Shown here one piece after another: positions 33,800-42,609 of a DNA stretch of 64,000 bases. Under the pieces are notes generated by a model. That model ran no database searches. It saw only the letters and a list, made by a program, of their open reading frames with translations, and had not been told where the DNA came from. Within the stretch, counting starts at the first letter, position 1; each line of letters starts with the position of its first letter. A program made the position numbers and the translations under genes. Source of the DNA: Flavobacterium sp. 270 (GTDB taxonomy: Bacteria; Bacteroidota; Bacteroidia; Flavobacteriales; Flavobacteriaceae); contig NZ_SODM01000003.1 of the NCBI RefSeq assembly GCF_004368785.1, positions 496,001-560,000 on the forward strand, in the 5' to 3' direction.

Positions 33800-34714
33800 A
33801 TGGTTGATATAACGCATAAAATAAGCACATTAAGAACAGCAACCGCAACTGCAATTGTAAAAGTAAGCAAACAGGAAACAATTGATGCCGTTGTAAATAA
33901 TCTGGTGCCAAAAGGAAATGTTTTTGAAATGGCTAAAACAGCCGGATTATTTGCGGTAAAAAACACGCATTTATCAATTCCGGACTGTCATCCGCTTCCA
34001 ATTGAATTTACTTCGGTAGAATATAAAATTGAAGGTTTAACGATTGAAATTATTTTCAACGTAAAAACCGTTTACAAAACCGGAGTTGAGGTTGAGGCCA
34101 TGCACGGCGCATCGATTGTGGCGCTGACTATGTACGATATGCTGAAACCAATTGACAAAGAAATTGAAATTTCGACCATTAAATTGATCAATAAAGAAGG
34201 CGGAAAATCGTCTTTTAAAAATAAATTTCCGAACGTAATAAAAGCCGCGGTTTTTGTTTGTTCCGATTCGATTTTTGCGGGCGATAAAGAAGATCGCTCG
34301 GGAAAAATAATCGTAGAAAAACTAACGTCTTACGGAGTAGAAACCGGACATTACGAAATTATTCCTGACGAAATTGATGTGATTCAGGAAAGAACATTAG
34401 CTTTTTCGAAAGAAAATCAATTGGTAATTTTTACGGGCGGAACAGGTTTATCTCCACGAGATGTAACGCCAGAAGCGCTTTCACCATTATTAGAAAGCAG
34501 AATTCCGGGAATAGAAGAAGCAATTCGCGATTACGGGCAACAAAGAATGCCGTACGCAATGTTATCACGAACAGTTGCAGGAACTTTAGGTAAAAGTTTA
34601 GTTTTGGCTTTGCCAGGTTCAACAAACGGAGCAAGAGAATCTATGGATGCAGTTTTTCCGCATCTTTTGCACGTTTTTCATATTTTAAAAGGTAAAAATC
34701 ATGACAGCCTCTAA
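33800..34714 (+). CDS. moaCB: MoaC-MoaB/Mog fusion protein
   Basis: 304 residues with two cofactor enzymes in one chain. Residues about 1-155 are MoaC (IPDCHPLPIEF, TGVEVEAMHGASIVALTMYDM), the cyclic pyranopterin monophosphate synthase. Residues about 160-304 are MoaB/MogA (FVCSDSIFAG, FTGGTGLSPRDVTPEAL, LPGSTNGARESMDA), which adenylylates molybdopterin. Both halves keep their signature residues. Fused MoaC/MoaB proteins are known in Bacteroidota, so the fusion itself is not new. It overlaps moaA by 14 bases. Confidence 0.93.
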   Translation: MVDITHKISTLRTATATAIVKVSKQETIDAVVNNLVPKGNVFEMAKTAGLFAVKNTHLSIPDCHPLPIEFTSVEYKIEGLTIEIIFNVKTVYKTGVEVEAMHGASIVALTMYDMLKPIDKEIEISTIKLINKEGGKSSFKNKFPNVIKAAVFVCSDSIFAGDKEDRSGKIIVEKLTSYGVETGHYEIIPDEIDVIQERTLAFSKENQLVIFTGGTGLSPRDVTPEALSPLLESRIPGIEEAIRDYGQQRMPYAMLSRTVAGTLGKSLVLALPGSTNGARESMDAVFPHLLHVFHILKGKNHDSL

Positions 34715-35708
34715 CACGGTTTTAACGGATGATTTTGGGCGAAAACACAATTACTTGCGTATTTCGCTGTTGGAGAAATGCAATCTGCGTTGTACGTACT
34801 GCATGCCTGCCGACGGAATTGCCTTGTCTCCTAAAGCCAGTTTAATGACGGCAGATGAGATTTTTGCAATTGCCCAGACTTTCGTAGAAAATGGTGTTGA
34901 CAAAATAAGATTAACAGGCGGAGAACCGCTTTTGAGAAAAGATTTTCCAGAGATTATTTCCAAATTATCAACTTTAGAAACTTCTCTTTCTATAACTACA
35001 AACGGAATTTTAATTGATCGCCATATTGAGGTTTTAAAGCAATTTAAGGTTAAAAAAATCAATTTGAGTTTAGATACTTTGATTTCGTCAAAATTTCATT
35101 CTATAACGCTTAGAAATCAGTTTGAGAAAGTTATTGATAATCTTCATTTACTTTTGAATAATGATTTTCAGGTAAAAGTAAATGTAGTTTTGATAAAAGG
35201 TTTTAATGATAACGAAATTATTGACTTTGTCAAACTAACGCAATTTCTGCCGATTTCGATTCGTTTTATCGAATTTATGCCTTTTGCCGGAAACGAGTGG
35301 GACAGAAGCAAAATGGTTTCGCAAAACGAAATTCTTTCTGAAGTTGGGACTGCTTTTTCATCCGAAGAAATTCAAAAATTAGAAGACGAAAAAAACTTTA
35401 CTTCCCGTAATTATAAAATAAAAGGTTTTCAAGGTGATTTCGGAATCATAAGTTCGATTACAAATCCGTTTTGTGATTCCTGCAACAGAATCCGCCTGAC
35501 GGCAAACGGGAAAATTAAAAACTGCCTTTTCTCTAATTCTGAAACCGATTTACTAACGGCGTATAGAAACGGGGAATCGATTACGGATTTGATTTCATCT
35601 TCCATTAAAAATAAGAAAAAAGTTAGGGCAGGAATGGTTACCATTTCTGAAATGGATGATCCTGCGCTGCATTTTGATAATCGCAGTATGATTGCGATTG
35701 GGGGGTAG
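34701..35708 (+). CDS. moaA: GTP 3',8-cyclase MoaA
   Basis: 335 residues, a radical SAM enzyme. C27, C31 and C34 (KCNLRCTYCMP) bind the SAM cluster, RLTGGEPLLRKDF is the family motif, and the C-terminal cluster uses CDSCNRIRLTANGKIKNC. The usual terminal Gly-Gly is present (AIGG). MoaA with MoaC makes the first pterin intermediate. The ATG is inside the end of moaCB (14-base overlap). The operon ends here, with a terminator at 35815-35852. Confidence 0.95.
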   Translation: MTASNTVLTDDFGRKHNYLRISLLEKCNLRCTYCMPADGIALSPKASLMTADEIFAIAQTFVENGVDKIRLTGGEPLLRKDFPEIISKLSTLETSLSITTNGILIDRHIEVLKQFKVKKINLSLDTLISSKFHSITLRNQFEKVIDNLHLLLNNDFQVKVNVVLIKGFNDNEIIDFVKLTQFLPISIRFIEFMPFAGNEWDRSKMVSQNEILSEVGTAFSSEEIQKLEDEKNFTSRNYKIKGFQGDFGIISSITNPFCDSCNRIRLTANGKIKNCLFSNSETDLLTAYRNGESITDLISSSIKNKKKVRAGMVTISEMDDPALHFDNRSMIAIGG

Positions 35709-35734
35709 ACTACGTTACGGATTATAGGAACGCC

Positions 35735-35787
35735 CTTCGACTCCGCTCAGGGTGACACAAAGATTGTCTGGCTGAGCGGAGTCGAAG
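35735..35787. repeat. inverted repeat, 'CTTCGACTCCGCTCAG' type
   Basis: Perfect 16-base arms, CTTCGACTCCGCTCAG at 35735-35750 and its complement at 35772-35787. A partial copy (GACTTCGCTCAGCCTGACA) is near 46510-46528. It is G+C richer than its surroundings. Confidence 0.8.
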
Positions 35788-35814
35788 CCCCCGCACAGTT
35801 GCCACAACAATGCA

Positions 35815-35852
35815 TAAAAAAGGGTTCAACCTTTTTAAGTTCAACCCTTTTT
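35815..35852. terminator. bidirectional terminator between moaA and the lysine-rich gene
   Basis: AAAAAAGGGTTCAAC and GTTCAACCCTTTTTT form a stem with one internal mismatch, with A and T runs on both sides. It serves moaA (plus) and the convergent lysine-rich gene (minus). Confidence 0.85.
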
Positions 35853-35861
35853 TAAATAATA

Positions 35862-36494
35862 TTATTTTTTCTTTTTAGCTTTTGACTTTTTTTGTGCCTT
35901 TGCTTTCTTTTTTGCTATTTTTTTAGCTTTAACTTTTTGTTTTGCTTTTTTCGCTTTTTCTTTCTTTTTCGCGTTAGCTTTTTGTTTTGCTTTTTTAGCT
36001 TTCTCTTTCTTTTTATCGTTTTTCGCTTTTTCTTTTTTCTTAGCTAATTTCTTTTTTGCTTTTTCTTTTTCCTTGTCTTTCATTTTCTTCTTTTTATCCT
36101 TTGATTTATCTTTTGTTTTTTCTTCCGTATCTGCATCAGTTGATGCATCTTTAACTTCAGCAATAGGCGTTTCTACAGCTGTTTTTACAGTTGTTGCAAT
36201 TGGTGCTTTTTTTGCAGGAGTTGCAGGTTTTGTAGCTGCAGCTGGAACTGTTTTCGCAACTGGTTTTGCTGGTGCTTTTGTTGGTGTTACTTTTGCTGCT
36301 GTCGTAGCTGTTGGTTTTGGCGCCGCTGGTTTTGCAGCTGTAGAAGCTGTTGCGGTTTTAACAGGAGCTTTACGAACAGGAGTTTTTGCTGGTGTTGTAG
36401 TCTCTTTTGGTGTATTTTCTACAGCGGGTTGAGCATTTTCAACAGCTGGAGAATCATTTTTCTCGGGAGTATTTTCTGAGATGTTGTTTTCCAT
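35862..36494 (-). CDS. lysine/alanine-rich histone H1-like protein
   Basis: 210 residues from the ATG at 36494. A reading-frame extension of 14 residues upstream is less likely because MENN begins the acidic, low-complexity N-terminus. The first part is Pro/Ala/Thr-rich (repeats like KPAAPKPTATTAAK). After an acidic hinge (DASTDADTEEKTKDKSKDKK) the C-terminal 80 residues are almost only Lys and Ala in AKKKEKAKKAKQK-like repeats. Such proteins bind DNA or RNA non-specifically. It sits alone between moaA and the rubredoxin gene, facing the former. A specific function cannot be assigned. Confidence 0.75.
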   Translation of the reverse strand: MENNISENTPEKNDSPAVENAQPAVENTPKETTTPAKTPVRKAPVKTATASTAAKPAAPKPTATTAAKVTPTKAPAKPVAKTVPAAATKPATPAKKAPIATTVKTAVETPIAEVKDASTDADTEEKTKDKSKDKKKKMKDKEKEKAKKKLAKKKEKAKNDKKKEKAKKAKQKANAKKKEKAKKAKQKVKAKKIAKKKAKAQKKSKAKKKK

Positions 36495-36725
36495 ATTAAG
36501 GTGCTTTAAATGAGTATATTTCAATAATGTAACCAAATTGTTAATTTATGGTTAAGTAAAGATAATTATAAAACAAGTCTTTCAATGTTAAGTTTTTAGT
36601 TAAATTTCTGAATTAAATATCTAAAATTCAAACATTTAACTTTTTTACTGAAATTTAAAACTGAAATCTCTTAACAATTCTACATGGAAAAATGCACTAT
36701 TTTACTTTATAAAACACGATTTTGG

Positions 36726-38156
36726 TTAATTTACGGCAACTTCCAGGATCTTAAAATTACTTTTAGGAGCTTCGCACAACGAACAACAATAGCTTTCTGG
36801 AAGATTGGTAAACAAAATTCCTTTCGCAATATTTTGACTTTCATCTCCGTATTCCGAATTATAAATTGTTAAACATTCCTGACATTGATAGATATCCAAT
36901 TGCGGTTTTTCTTTTTTCTGTTTGTTTTCTACCGTTTCCGGAATGGAGTTTCCGAGCTCTTCAAAATACTTTCGACTTAATTCAATTAATATTGTCGGCA
37001 ATTCCAGTTTGTCAATATCTTGAGAATGCACAATATATTCTCTCGTATTAGGATCGAAATTCTTCGCAAACAATACATTATAAGTATCTCTGATTTTAAT
37101 AGATTCTAAAGCCGCCGGAAGTTCATTTTTTTCAATAACAATGGATGTAAAATAATGGCCGTCGCGATTGTATTCGGAGATTCCGAAATTCAATCCATAA
37201 GTACTGATGTCAAATTGATCTAAAGTTCGAACTAAAAAAGTTTTTAAGTTTAAAGACCATTCTGTAGCGACAGGCAAATGCCAGTTTAATTCTAATAACG
37301 AATGACGAACATTGATTCCTTTTTTACCCAGGAATTTTTCCCATTCCAGTTTTCTATCCTTTGGAATTCCTTTTACAATAAAAGATTTCCACGGCGTAAT
37401 ACATATTTTTCCGATTTTGCATTCAAAACACAAATCGCACATTTCTTTTAGGAAATCTAAATCGTAAAGATTATTTCGCCAATACAAACCCAGCCAATAT
37501 TGGTCGATTCCCATTCTGTTCATTCCTTCATAATAAGGAAAAGGATAAAACGGAACATTTAAAGGTTTGTCAATTGTTCTATTATTTGTGTCAAGAGCTT
37601 CGCTTACCAAACTGAAAAGCGTTTCGATATCAAAAGAATCTTCTTCAGTAATCTTTTCAATTTCGTAATATATTTTAGCAAGATCCCAAGTATAAAGCAA
37701 AACAGGATAAATTTCCATACGTTCCCATTTTGGTAAACGGATGTATAAATACCAATAATCCTCGTGTTCTGAAGCTATAAAGTTTAAATGACCCGTAAAC
37801 AACGGAACCAATTGTTGTTTAGGATCGGTAATGTTTACTTTTAGTTTTGGCTGTTCTTTAAATTCTTCTAAAACATATAAAAAACGATTTCCGGTAAGCC
37901 AGTTTGTATTTCTAAAAATATCGGTAGAAACATAAGAGGAAACAATATTATTACCGCTTTTTTGATCGGGATAAACAAAATGATGTTTTCCAAAATCCTG
38001 CTCGTGAAAAGATTTAAAACCTTTAGGAAAAATAATATCCTGTCTCGATCCAAAAGAAATCGAATCTAAACCCTGATCCATTGCAATGTTTACAACTTCC
38101 CGAAGTTCTCCCGGCGAAATAACGCCTCCTTTTACTATAAGTCTTGTAAGTTCCAT
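36726..38156 (-). CDS. nitrite-reductase-like protein with C-terminal rubredoxin
   Basis: 476 residues. The N-terminus (GVISPGELREVVNIAMDQGL, FGSRQDIIFP) and a middle stretch (CITPWKSFIVKGIP, 252-265) resemble the two ferredoxin-like half-domains of nitrite/sulfite reductases. The usual sirohaem-cluster pattern C-x5-C...C-x3-C is not seen. Instead there is C240-x2-C243-x2-C246-x5-C252. Residues about 423-476 are a rubredoxin with C425-x2-C428 and C458-x2-C461 (LPESYCCSLCEAPKSNF). It follows the fused nitrate reductase, 253 bases downstream. A redox partner role for nitrate or nitrite reduction is likely, but no activity can be claimed. Confidence 0.75.
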   Translation of the reverse strand: MELTRLIVKGGVISPGELREVVNIAMDQGLDSISFGSRQDIIFPKGFKSFHEQDFGKHHFVYPDQKSGNNIVSSYVSTDIFRNTNWLTGNRFLYVLEEFKEQPKLKVNITDPKQQLVPLFTGHLNFIASEHEDYWYLYIRLPKWERMEIYPVLLYTWDLAKIYYEIEKITEEDSFDIETLFSLVSEALDTNNRTIDKPLNVPFYPFPYYEGMNRMGIDQYWLGLYWRNNLYDLDFLKEMCDLCFECKIGKICITPWKSFIVKGIPKDRKLEWEKFLGKKGINVRHSLLELNWHLPVATEWSLNLKTFLVRTLDQFDISTYGLNFGISEYNRDGHYFTSIVIEKNELPAALESIKIRDTYNVLFAKNFDPNTREYIVHSQDIDKLELPTILIELSRKYFEELGNSIPETVENKQKKEKPQLDIYQCQECLTIYNSEYGDESQNIAKGILFTNLPESYCCSLCEAPKSNFKILEVAVN

Positions 38157-38171
38157 TTTTTTGCTTTTTTT

Positions 38172-38403
38172 GTTTCAGGTTTTGTTTTTGTTTCAGGTTT
38201 TCAATCTCACCGGTTTCCTGCAAGGTTTCCAAAACCTTGTAGGTATTTATTATATATCTTTCTAATCGATTCTAAATATTTACTTTTAATAAAGTTTAAT
38301 ACCTACAAGGTTTTGGAAACCTTGCAGGAACGCGTATTTGATAATTAGTTTCTAGTTTGAGCGTTCCAACAACTTGAAACATGAAACCTGAAACCTGAAA
38401 CAA
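38172..38403. repeat. nested repeats: 'GTTTCAGG' outside, 'CCTGCAAGG' inside
   Basis: GTTTCAGGTTTTG...GTTTCAGGTTTT (38172-38203) faces ACTTGAAACATGAAACCTGA with GAAACCTGAAAC (38371-38403). Inside them CCTGCAAGGTTTCCAAAACC with TTGTAGGTA (38217-38245) faces its inverted copy (38300-38328). Together they form one large nested palindrome between the fused nitrate reductase and the rubredoxin gene. Confidence 0.85.
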
Positions 38404-38409
38404 AACAAA

Positions 38410-41400
38410 CTAAACTTTGCACTTTGCGAGTATCTCTTTAACCTCTGTTTTACAACTTCCGCATCCTAAACCTGCGCCGGTATTTTTACATAATTCAGTA
38501 AAATCATTTACGCCGCTTTTAATTGTTTCTTCGATATTTCCGGCTCCAACCTGACTGCAGGAACACACTAGTTTTCCTATAATCGGTTTTGCGCTAGAGC
38601 TTCCTCGGAGCAGTTTATCACGTTTGTCTGATAACTCGATTTTGCTTTCGATCATGGTTTTAAACTCGGCAAATTCGTTTTTATCGCCCATTAAAATGGC
38701 TCCGACTAATAAATCATTTTTTACAATGCATTTTTTGTAATAACGTTTCTTCAAATCGGTAAAAACAATTTCTTCGTAAGAATCATCGTTTTCCGGAATC
38801 GTTAAATCGCCAATACTGCAAAGATTAATGTCTTCTAATTTTAAGATATTCATTAAAATAGAACCTTTATAATAACTGCTGATATCGCCTGCTAAAAAGT
38901 TAGCCAGAATATCAGCCTGTTCTTCTGCTGCAGAAGTAATTCCGAACAATTTATTTTCAAATTCTGCGATTTCCCCGATCGCAAAAACATCAGGATTTGA
39001 AGTTTGTAAATATTGATTGACTTTTACACCGCGTCCGCAGGCAAGTCCGGTTTCGCGTGCAATTTCTATATTCGGAATGGTTCCAATGGTATAAACAATG
39101 GCATTTGCCGTGATTATTTTACCGCTTTTTAAGGCAATTTCAATTTCATTCGGAGTATCAGTTTCAAAAACGGTGCTGACTTCATTATCAAAATAAATCT
39201 GAATATCACGAAGCTGTACTTCTTCGGCTAATAATTTACTCGAAATTCGATCCAACTGGCGTTCCATCAAACGAGAAGCGCGCTGAATAATCGTTGTTTT
39301 AACTTTTTTATGTTTTAATGCGGCAGCCAATTCCAAACCTAATAATCCACCGCCAATAATGACAACATGCTGTTCTTCTGGAGGTAAATTAGTGCTGTCA
39401 AGATGTTTTTTTAATCGGTCGGCATCTTCTTTTCTTCTTACGGTAAATCTTCCCGGAAGATGAAGCTGTGCATTTTCTGGTACAAAAGGACGGCTTCCGG
39501 TAGCGAGAATCAAAGAATCAAAAGTGTGCGTTTCTCCAAGACTGTCTGTAATTACTTTTTGGTCGGCATCGATTTTATCAATTGCAACGCCGGCTTTCAT
39601 CGTAATGTTTAATTTCTGAAGCGTTTCGCCGTCTTTTACTTTTAACAATTGTTCCCACGTAAATTCTCCCGTCATATATTCGGGAAGTAAAACACGATTA
39701 TAAAACGGATTTATTTCATTAGAAAAAACAATAATTTCATCGGTGGAATTGAATTCGCGGTAGTTTTGAATAAATCTAAAAGAAGCCGCTCCGGCACCAA
39801 CAATTGCAATTTTCTGAAATGGTTTTACATATTTCTTAATTGAAACGGTAGTGAATTTAAAATCAGGTTCTTTTGAAATTGGATCTACAACTGTATTGGT
39901 TAAATTGTTGGTTCTGTTTAAATCATTTTCAAGCTGTTTTCCCCAATGCATTGGCAAGAAAAGCACTTTTTCTTTGATAGAATCGGTTACTTTTGCTTTT
40001 ACCCGAACTTCACCATTTTTGCTCGAAACAATTATAATATCGCCGTTTTTAATTTCATTTTTAAAAGCATCAATCGGGTTTATTTCTAAAACTGGACTTG
40101 GCGTATGGGTAAGTAAACGCGAAACTTTTCCGGTTTTAGTCATAGTGTGCCATTGATCGCGAACCCTTCCTGTTGTTAGGATAAAAGGAAATTCGGGTGT
40201 TGGCTGTTCCGAAGTGTTTTCAATAGCCGTTGGTAAATTGAAAATTGCTTTTTGTGAAGGCGTATAAAACTTTTTATCGGTAAAAAGGCGAGGTGTTCCC
40301 GGATGTCCGTAATCTGGAACCGGCCATTGAAAAGTTCCTTCGGTTCTTAAACGATGATAATTTAAAAATGAGATATCAATATTTGTATTTTTTGTCAGCG
40401 CGCAGTGTTCTTTGTAAACTTCTTCGGCATTATTAAAATTGAATCCGTTGAAATTCATTTTTTTCGCAAAGCGAATTAAAATTTCTATGTCTGGAAGTGC
40501 TTCTCCCGGCGCGTTGATTCCTTTTGGTAAATAAGCAATTCGGCGCTCAGAATTGGTCATTGTTCCTTCTTTTTCTAACCAGCCAGCAGCCGGTAAAAGT
40601 AAATCGGCAAATTTTGCGGTATCGGCATTATGAGAAATATCCTGAACGACAACAAATTTAGCATTTTGAAGTGCTTTTTCGATACGACGAGAATCAGGTA
40701 AACTTACTAACGGGTTGGTACAAATAATCCAAACCGCTTTCATTTTTCCGGATTCCAAAGCGTCAAACATTTCAGTTGCTGTTAAACCTGGTTTATCTGA
40801 AATCTCGTCAACACCCCAAAAATCAGCCACTTCTTTTCTGTGTTCCGGATTGGCAATGTCTTTGTGTGCGGCCAAAAGTGTCGCCATGCCGCCAACTTCG
40901 CGTCCGCCCATTGCGTTGGGTTGTCCTGTTAAAGAAAATGGCCCAGAACCTGGTTTCCCAATTTGTCCCGTTAAAAGGGATAAATTTAATAAAGCGGTAT
41001 TTTTATCTACACCAACAGCACTTTGGTTTAATCCCATTGCCCAAAGCGAAATAAATCCTTTTGCTTTACCGATTATATCGGCGGCAAGTTTTATATCGTT
41101 TACCGAAATGCCGCAGAGTTTAGAAGCTTTTTCTAATGAAGTTCCTAAAACTAAGTCTTTATATTGTTTGAAGTTTTCGGCGTGGTTTTTTACAAAATCA
41201 TGATCTACGTAACCTTTCTCAATAATTCGTCGTGCAATGGCGTGATATAAAATAATATCTGAACCCGGAATAATCTGCAAATGCAAATCAGAGAAAGCGG
41301 CAGTATCTGTGCGGCGCGGATCAATGCAGATGATTTTTATTTTTGGATTTTTCTCTTTATGTTTTTCAATTCTTCGAAATAAAATCGGATGACACCAAGC

Positions 41401-41928
41401 CGGATTTGCGCCTGTAATCAGAAAAGTATCTGCCAGTTCAATATCATCGTAAGCAATTGGCACAGAATCTTCTCCAAAAGTTTTTTTGTAACCCACAACT
41501 GCAGAACTCATACAAAGACGAGAATTGGTGTCGATATTATTGGTTTTTAGAAAACCTTTTACAAGTTTGTTTACTAAGTAATATTCTTCGGTTAAACATT
41601 GCCCTGAAATATAAAATCCAACGCTGTCCGAGCCGTGTTTTTTTATTATGGAAGTAAAAACAGCGGCAGCACGGTCTAGTGCGGTGTCCCAGCTTACGCG
41701 TTCCAGCGGGTAGGTTTTACTTCCTCGCATTTCCGGATACAAAATTCTGTCTGAAGTATCATTAACTACGTAGTGCAGATTCATTCCCTTAGAACACAAC
41801 ATTCCTTTGTTTACCGGATGATCTTTGTCTCCCGTAACCATCACACCATTTTTTGCATCATTGGTTACGATGATTCCACAGCCAACGCCACAATAGGAAC
41901 AAGTTGTTTTGATTTTGGTATTTTGCAT
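38410..41928 (-). CDS. assimilatory nitrate reductase fused to NirB-like flavin/BFD module
   Basis: 1172 residues. Residues about 1-690 are a NasA/NarB-type molybdopterin reductase: C10, C13, C17 (CSYCGVGC) and C45 (LCSKG) for the 4Fe-4S cluster, C139 in SRLCMSSA as the molybdenum ligand. From about 706 there is an FAD/NAD(P)H pyridine nucleotide-disulfide module (AIVGAGAASF; VVIIGGGLLGLELAAAL), and the last 55 residues are a BFD-like [2Fe-2S] domain (CSCSQVGAGN, GCGSCKTEV). The chain could take electrons from NAD(P)H without separate subunits. It is cytoplasmic. Its promoter at 41999-42020 carries the shared palindrome. This differs from the membrane-linked reductase at 24408. Confidence 0.92.
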   Translation of the reverse strand: MQNTKIKTTCSYCGVGCGIIVTNDAKNGVMVTGDKDHPVNKGMLCSKGMNLHYVVNDTSDRILYPEMRGSKTYPLERVSWDTALDRAAAVFTSIIKKHGSDSVGFYISGQCLTEEYYLVNKLVKGFLKTNNIDTNSRLCMSSAVVGYKKTFGEDSVPIAYDDIELADTFLITGANPAWCHPILFRRIEKHKEKNPKIKIICIDPRRTDTAAFSDLHLQIIPGSDIILYHAIARRIIEKGYVDHDFVKNHAENFKQYKDLVLGTSLEKASKLCGISVNDIKLAADIIGKAKGFISLWAMGLNQSAVGVDKNTALLNLSLLTGQIGKPGSGPFSLTGQPNAMGGREVGGMATLLAAHKDIANPEHRKEVADFWGVDEISDKPGLTATEMFDALESGKMKAVWIICTNPLVSLPDSRRIEKALQNAKFVVVQDISHNADTAKFADLLLPAAGWLEKEGTMTNSERRIAYLPKGINAPGEALPDIEILIRFAKKMNFNGFNFNNAEEVYKEHCALTKNTNIDISFLNYHRLRTEGTFQWPVPDYGHPGTPRLFTDKKFYTPSQKAIFNLPTAIENTSEQPTPEFPFILTTGRVRDQWHTMTKTGKVSRLLTHTPSPVLEINPIDAFKNEIKNGDIIIVSSKNGEVRVKAKVTDSIKEKVLFLPMHWGKQLENDLNRTNNLTNTVVDPISKEPDFKFTTVSIKKYVKPFQKIAIVGAGAASFRFIQNYREFNSTDEIIVFSNEINPFYNRVLLPEYMTGEFTWEQLLKVKDGETLQKLNITMKAGVAIDKIDADQKVITDSLGETHTFDSLILATGSRPFVPENAQLHLPGRFTVRRKEDADRLKKHLDSTNLPPEEQHVVIIGGGLLGLELAAALKHKKVKTTIIQRASRLMERQLDRISSKLLAEEVQLRDIQIYFDNEVSTVFETDTPNEIEIALKSGKIITANAIVYTIGTIPNIEIARETGLACGRGVKVNQYLQTSNPDVFAIGEIAEFENKLFGITSAAEEQADILANFLAGDISSYYKGSILMNILKLEDINLCSIGDLTIPENDDSYEEIVFTDLKKRYYKKCIVKNDLLVGAILMGDKNEFAEFKTMIESKIELSDKRDKLLRGSSSAKPIIGKLVCSCSQVGAGNIEETIKSGVNDFTELCKNTGAGLGCGSCKTEVKEILAKCKV

Positions 41929-41998
41929 TACGGTTTGTTTTAAGAGTATAAAATGTGCTTTACTGTATTATGAGTAAATCACTTAATTTAACTTAAAA

Positions 41999-42030
41999 CA
42001 AAAATACGTATTTTTACGTATAAATACTTA
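41999..42030 (-). promoter_or_regulatory. promoter of fused nitrate reductase with nitrate-island palindrome
   Basis: On the minus strand TATTTTTG (42006-41999) is a TAnnTTTG box. TACGTA-AAAA-TACGTA (42020-42005) overlaps it by two bases, and a further TAAGTA half-site lies at 42030-42025. At the -33 position it reads AAGT instead of TTTG. Predicted start near 41992, about 64 bases before the ATG. Confidence 0.65.
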
Positions 42031-42105
42031 ATTTTAGAAATTTATTTTCTAAAAAAAGACTTTTATATAAATGCGAAAAAAGATCAAAAAAATGTCTCTT
42101 TAAAC

Positions 42106-42471
42106 TTAACCTACAAAACTAGTTTCGCCACTGATAATATCTATTTCAGCAAAATTATGTTTTCCGATAACAACAAGTAATTTATTAGAATTATATCCCA
42201 TATATCTTATTTGGGCTTCTCCAGATTTTAGCTTTCCGCAGACAGAAGTTATATTGGTCTGCCATTTTAATTTGCTTCTTTTATAGGCAGATATTGTTTG
42301 CAAATCATTTTCAACATAATAAATCATTTTGTCTTTTTTAATTCCTCTTTTTGGAGTTTTTGCAAAATTTATTTCTGAGTTGTTTGAAATTAAAGCATCA
42401 TTGTATTTTTGAGGGATGCTGGTTTGAGTTGCAATAAAAGTTAACATTGATAGTTTTAAAATTGGCTTCAT
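42106..42471 (-). CDS. small secreted protein of unknown function
   Basis: 121 residues. A hydrophobic N-terminus (about 5-16) could be a signal peptide. The rest is a hydrophilic, beta-rich sequence (IYYVENDLQTISAYK, GYNSNKLLVVIGKHNFAEI) with one Cys. I recognise no family. It lies between the porin and the fused nitrate reductase with gaps of 138 and 177 bases, and the porin terminator at 42554 separates it from upstream genes, so it probably has its own promoter. Its role in nitrate use is not supported by anything but position. Confidence 0.6.
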   Translation of the reverse strand: MKPILKLSMLTFIATQTSIPQKYNDALISNNSEINFAKTPKRGIKKDKMIYYVENDLQTISAYKRSKLKWQTNITSVCGKLKSGEAQIRYMGYNSNKLLVVIGKHNFAEIDIISGETSFVG

Positions 42472-42553
42472 TTAGATAGAATTGGGGGTTCATAATCGAT
42501 TCAAATATAACTAATTAATGTATATACAACGTTTTTATTAAAACAAATAAAAA

Positions 42554-42581
42554 TACCCTTTTCCGAAATAGGAAAAGGGTA
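42554..42581 (-). terminator. terminator after the outer-membrane barrel gene
   Basis: TACCCTTTTCC/GGAAAAGGGTA, an 11-pair stem with a 6-base loop. On the minus strand it is followed by a T-rich run. It is 29 bases past the barrel gene's stop. Confidence 0.85.
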
Positions 42582-42609
42582 GAATATAGAAGTAAATTTT
42601 AAAGAAAAA

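Noticed and set aside
36495..36536. 14-residue extension of the lysine-rich protein
   Set aside because: The hydrophobic/basic extension does not fit the acidic low-complexity N-terminus beginning at MENN.
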